Source: UBA4615 sp044359175 (GTDB lineage: Bacteria > Pseudomonadota > Gammaproteobacteria > Burkholderiales > Burkholderiaceae_E). Taken from it: 7,670 bases of DNA. The translations under genes were made by a program, and so were the position numbers. Numbering within the stretch: the first letter of the stretch is position 1; the number at the start of each line of letters is the position of its first letter. The stretch is from assembly GCA_044359175.1 (NCBI GenBank), contig JBIKMO010000213.1, forward strand, positions 1-7,670, in the 5' to 3' direction. Positions 5,627 through 7,670 of this stretch are shown one piece after another. Under the pieces are notes generated by a model. It searched no databases. It worked only from the letters and a program-made list of their open reading frames with translations, and was not told where the DNA came from.

Positions 5627-5716
5627 GCGCGGCGGCGAGCGCAGCCGCGGGGGCGCGGGGCCTCAGCCGGCGATCCGAGCCGTGGACGGGGTCCGGGGTT
5701 GACCGACAGACGCCGA

Positions 5717-7670
5717 TCAGAAGTCCCACCGGGTCGGATGACCCTCGATCGTCAGATGCCAGCAGATCTGATTCATCAGGGCCGAGATCCGTTCGGCTTC
5801 GCGCCTGGGTTCCCACCAGGAGTCCGATCGCGGCGGCTCGACCCACAGGCGTCGGTACGGGTCGTGCCGCACCTCGGCGCGGATACCTCCCGACGCCAGC
5901 AGGGTGACGAGCGCCTCGTCGAACGTCCGGGCCGACGCGAACCGTGCGGGTTCGACCGCCTGGGCTTGCCCGGAGCCGTGCGCCCTGACGATCTCATCGA
6001 GGGTGGCGAACAGCCGTCGATCGCGCAGTTCGCGGCTGCGGTAGGTCGAGAGCAGCGCCTCGCGCTCGGCCCGCAGGTTCGGCGCCGTCAGCAGCCGCTC
6101 GAGCTCGATCAGCTGGGCCCGCGGTGTCGGCGCGACCGCGCGGTCCGCCGCCCACCGCAGTGCGGCGTCGCGCACCTGCTCGCGTATCCACGGCAGCTCG
6201 AACTGCGCTTGCGCCTGCAACCGGTCGAGCACGAGGCGCTGCGCGGACTGTTCGAACTGCGGCGTGCGCTGGTGGGCCGACATCGCACGCGGGTCGATGT
6301 ACTCGTTGACCAAGGTCTGAAGCAGCTGCTGGCGCAGCGACGGATCGGTGAAGGTCGCGTTCGCGATCGACGACGCTCTGACCACCGACTCGGCCAGCGC
6401 CACCATCGGGTCGAACGGTGCGAGCAGCTGCCGCAGGGCGTCGCGCATCGCGGACTCGATGCGCGGATAGTCGACCGCGAAGTCGAGCGTCTTCAGCCCG
6501 GCAAGACGCTGCGCGACCTCCCCCCAGGGGCGATGCTCGCCGTCCCTCAGCGGCGGCGAGGCCGCATCGCCCGCGCTGCCCGCCCGCAGCGCGTACCAGA
6601 ACGCGACCTGCGCCGCGAGCGACGCAACGAAGTTCGCCGACTGCCCATCCTCCCACGGCCGGTACAGCCCGTCGGACCGTCCCGCGTCATACGCCAGTTG
6701 CAGTTCCCTCAGGTGCTGCAACATGAGCGCGGAATCGAGCAGATCCTGCTTCGTGGGCGCGACCACCGGCAGGCCCTGCAGGTGACGCAACCCGTCGCGA
6801 GCGGGGCCGACCAGGTACTGCCGAGCGGTGTCGCCGTCCCAGGTCGGGGGATAGATCCCGTGGTAGGGCCCGGCGGAGGGCGCCGAGCCCGCGGTCCCGC
6901 GGTCGACATGGAAGCCCACCAGGCCCGCCAGGTCGTTCAGCGTGCCGAACTCGGGCCGATTCGTGACCACTCGACCCAGATCGCCCAGGGTGTCGCCGGA
7001 CAGGGGCTCGGAAGAAACGTGAGCCCGCCACGCGATCGCGAGCGCATGCAACCCCACCTCGCCGCCGCGCCCAAGGACCAGCGCGCCCAGCATCCGCTCG
7101 ATGACCGGCTCACCGAAACGCTCGATCAGCCGATCGTGCGCGGCCCTCGCCGCGCCGAACAGGGCGCCCGTGTCGACGCCGAGTCTCGGCTCGCCGCCGG
7201 TCGTCCGCTTCGCGACGAGGTGATCCGAGTCGCCCGCCAACTGCCGATACGCCCGCAGACGCCGCGCCGGCGAACCCTCGTCGGCGGACCCGCCGGAGCG
7301 GGTCGCGGGCGCCTGCAGCTGCGGCTGCTGTAGCTGCTGCCGGACGATCCGGGGGTGGGCGGGCGGGACGGTGACCCCCGTCTCGGCCCGGGCACCGCCG
7401 CCCACCCGCCCGCCCCCGGGCGTCGGACGCAGCACCACCTGGCCGGCCACGCCGCCGTCGCCGCGGATGCCCGTGGCCGTGATCACCTCGCCGTGCGCGT
7501 GCCGCTCGCGCCCGCCGCGCGGCCCGTTCCAGTCGTAGCGGATCCGATGCCCGCTGCGCGCATCCACGATGCTGTAGCCCGAACCCAGTCGGATCGGCGT
7601 CGCCGCCAGTCCGGCCACGGTCAGCGCCTGCTGCGTCAGCGCCAGGCCGGTCAGCCACCCGAACTCGCGC
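5717..7670 (-). CDS. Large protein of unknown function, C-terminal 650 codons (start beyond right edge)
   Basis: One open frame enters from the right edge (first whole codon 7669-7667) and ends at TGA 5719-5717. The reading beyond the GTG at 7618-7616 stays open, so the real start is outside the window. I do not recognise the family. Counting from the edge, residues 3-25 are mostly hydrophobic (FGWLTGLALTQQALTVAGLA) and could be a membrane or signal segment. Residues about 28-70 look beta-rich, with GYSIVDARSGHRIRYDW. Residues about 80-140 form a Gly/Pro/Gln linker with RQQLQQPQLQ. The remaining 500 or so residues are mainly predicted helix with conserved-looking aromatic patches such as PYHGIYPPTWDGD and GLYRPWEDGQ, ending in ICWHLTIEGHPTRWDF. 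Its balanced composition contrasts with the Arg/Gln/His-rich antisense frame, supporting this strand. It ends 152 nt before the P450 start and points toward it. There is no sign of frameshift. Confidence 0.75.
   Translation of the reverse strand, partial: REFGWLTGLALTQQALTVAGLAATPIRLGSGYSIVDARSGHRIRYDWNGPRGGRERHAHGEVITATGIRGDGGVAGQVVLRPTPGGGRVGGGARAETGVTVPPAHPRIVRQQLQQPQLQAPATRSGGSADEGSPARRLRAYRQLAGDSDHLVAKRTTGGEPRLGVDTGALFGAARAAHDRLIERFGEPVIERMLGALVLGRGGEVGLHALAIAWRAHVSSEPLSGDTLGDLGRVVTNRPEFGTLNDLAGLVGFHVDRGTAGSAPSAGPYHGIYPPTWDGDTARQYLVGPARDGLRHLQGLPVVAPTKQDLLDSALMLQHLRELQLAYDAGRSDGLYRPWEDGQSANFVASLAAQVAFWYALRAGSAGDAASPPLRDGEHRPWGEVAQRLAGLKTLDFAVDYPRIESAMRDALRQLLAPFDPMVALAESVVRASSIANATFTDPSLRQQLLQTLVNEYIDPRAMSAHQRTPQFEQSAQRLVLDRLQAQAQFELPWIREQVRDAALRWAADRAVAPTPRAQLIELERLLTAPNLRAEREALLSTYRSRELRDRRLFATLDEIVRAHGSGQAQAVEPARFASARTFDEALVTLLASGGIRAEVRHDPYRRLWVEPPRSDSWWEPRREAERISALMNQICWHLTIEGHPTRWDF

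Noticed and set aside
5632..5648. Short inverted repeat (GCGGC/GCCGC) after the unknown gene as a terminator
   Set aside because: Only a 5-bp stem with no T-run; such stems are frequent by chance at this GC content.
4128..5702. Plus-strand open frame across the P450 gene
   Set aside because: Antisense shadow of a gene with clear P450 motifs; composition is Arg/His/Gln-rich and no domain is visible.
5565..5846. Upstream extension of the P450 frame to 5846
   Set aside because: The extra residues are low complexity, overlap the 3' end of the unknown gene, and would bypass the GAGGA-spaced ATG where CYP153-like sequence begins.
5699..7333. Long plus-strand open frame (544 codons) opposite the unknown large gene
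   Set aside because: Its product is dominated by Arg, Gln, His, Pro and Gly with no motif, as expected for an antisense frame in high-GC DNA. The minus-strand frame has a balanced composition and stays open to the edge.
1..7670. tRNA or rRNA genes, CRISPR arrays, insertion sequences, integrase or phage genes
   Set aside because: Looked for on both strands; no cloverleaf-like segment, spaced repeat array, transposase motif or terminal inverted repeats were seen.

Overview
The window is very GC-rich (about 70% by eye), and every gene I can support lies on the minus strand. Long open frames on the plus strand are antisense shadows. A periplasmic Bug/TctC-type binding protein, adducin-like class II aldolases and a TauD/TfdA dioxygenase in one run are typical of Burkholderiales accessory catabolic clusters. 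A high-GC betaproteobacterium is therefore the best guess, but this is inferred from gene content and no phylogenetic marker is present.

The order below follows transcription, from right to left. (1) 7670-5717 is the C-terminal 650 codons of a large protein I do not recognise; its start lies beyond the right edge. (2) 5716-5565 is a spacer holding a candidate sigma-70 promoter whose -10 box sits inside a perfect 14-bp palindrome. (3) 5564-4308 encodes a cytochrome P450 that I recognise as CYP153 type (alkane or fatty-acid terminal hydroxylase family). (4) 4307-4138 is a spacer with a GC-rich hairpin and a good promoter candidate (TTGACG-N18-GACAAT). (5) 4137-521 is a compact four-gene unit: TauD/TfdA dioxygenase, Bug/TctC solute receptor, and two tandem class II aldolase/adducin proteins that overlap by 4 bp (GTGA). 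(6) 520-431 is a 29-codon remnant of the 3' end of a short-chain dehydrogenase gene, directly abutting and in frame with the stop codon of the second aldolase; it looks like a deletion scar. (7) 387-1 is the N-terminal 129 codons of another short-chain dehydrogenase of the C-factor/CsgA-like kind, cut by the left edge.

The genes suggest a small catabolic module. A periplasmic receptor would capture an organic acid, and a 2-oxoglutarate-dependent dioxygenase and a P450 would hydroxylate or cleave substrates. Two zinc aldolase-fold enzymes and dehydrogenases could then process hydroxy or keto products. No substrate can be named from sequence. The receptor's membrane partners (TctA/TctB) and the P450's ferredoxin and ferredoxin reductase are not in the window. 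The items most worth following up are the unknown large protein, the dehydrogenase scar, the operator-like palindrome in front of the P450, and the aldolase pair lacking the usual catalytic glutamate.
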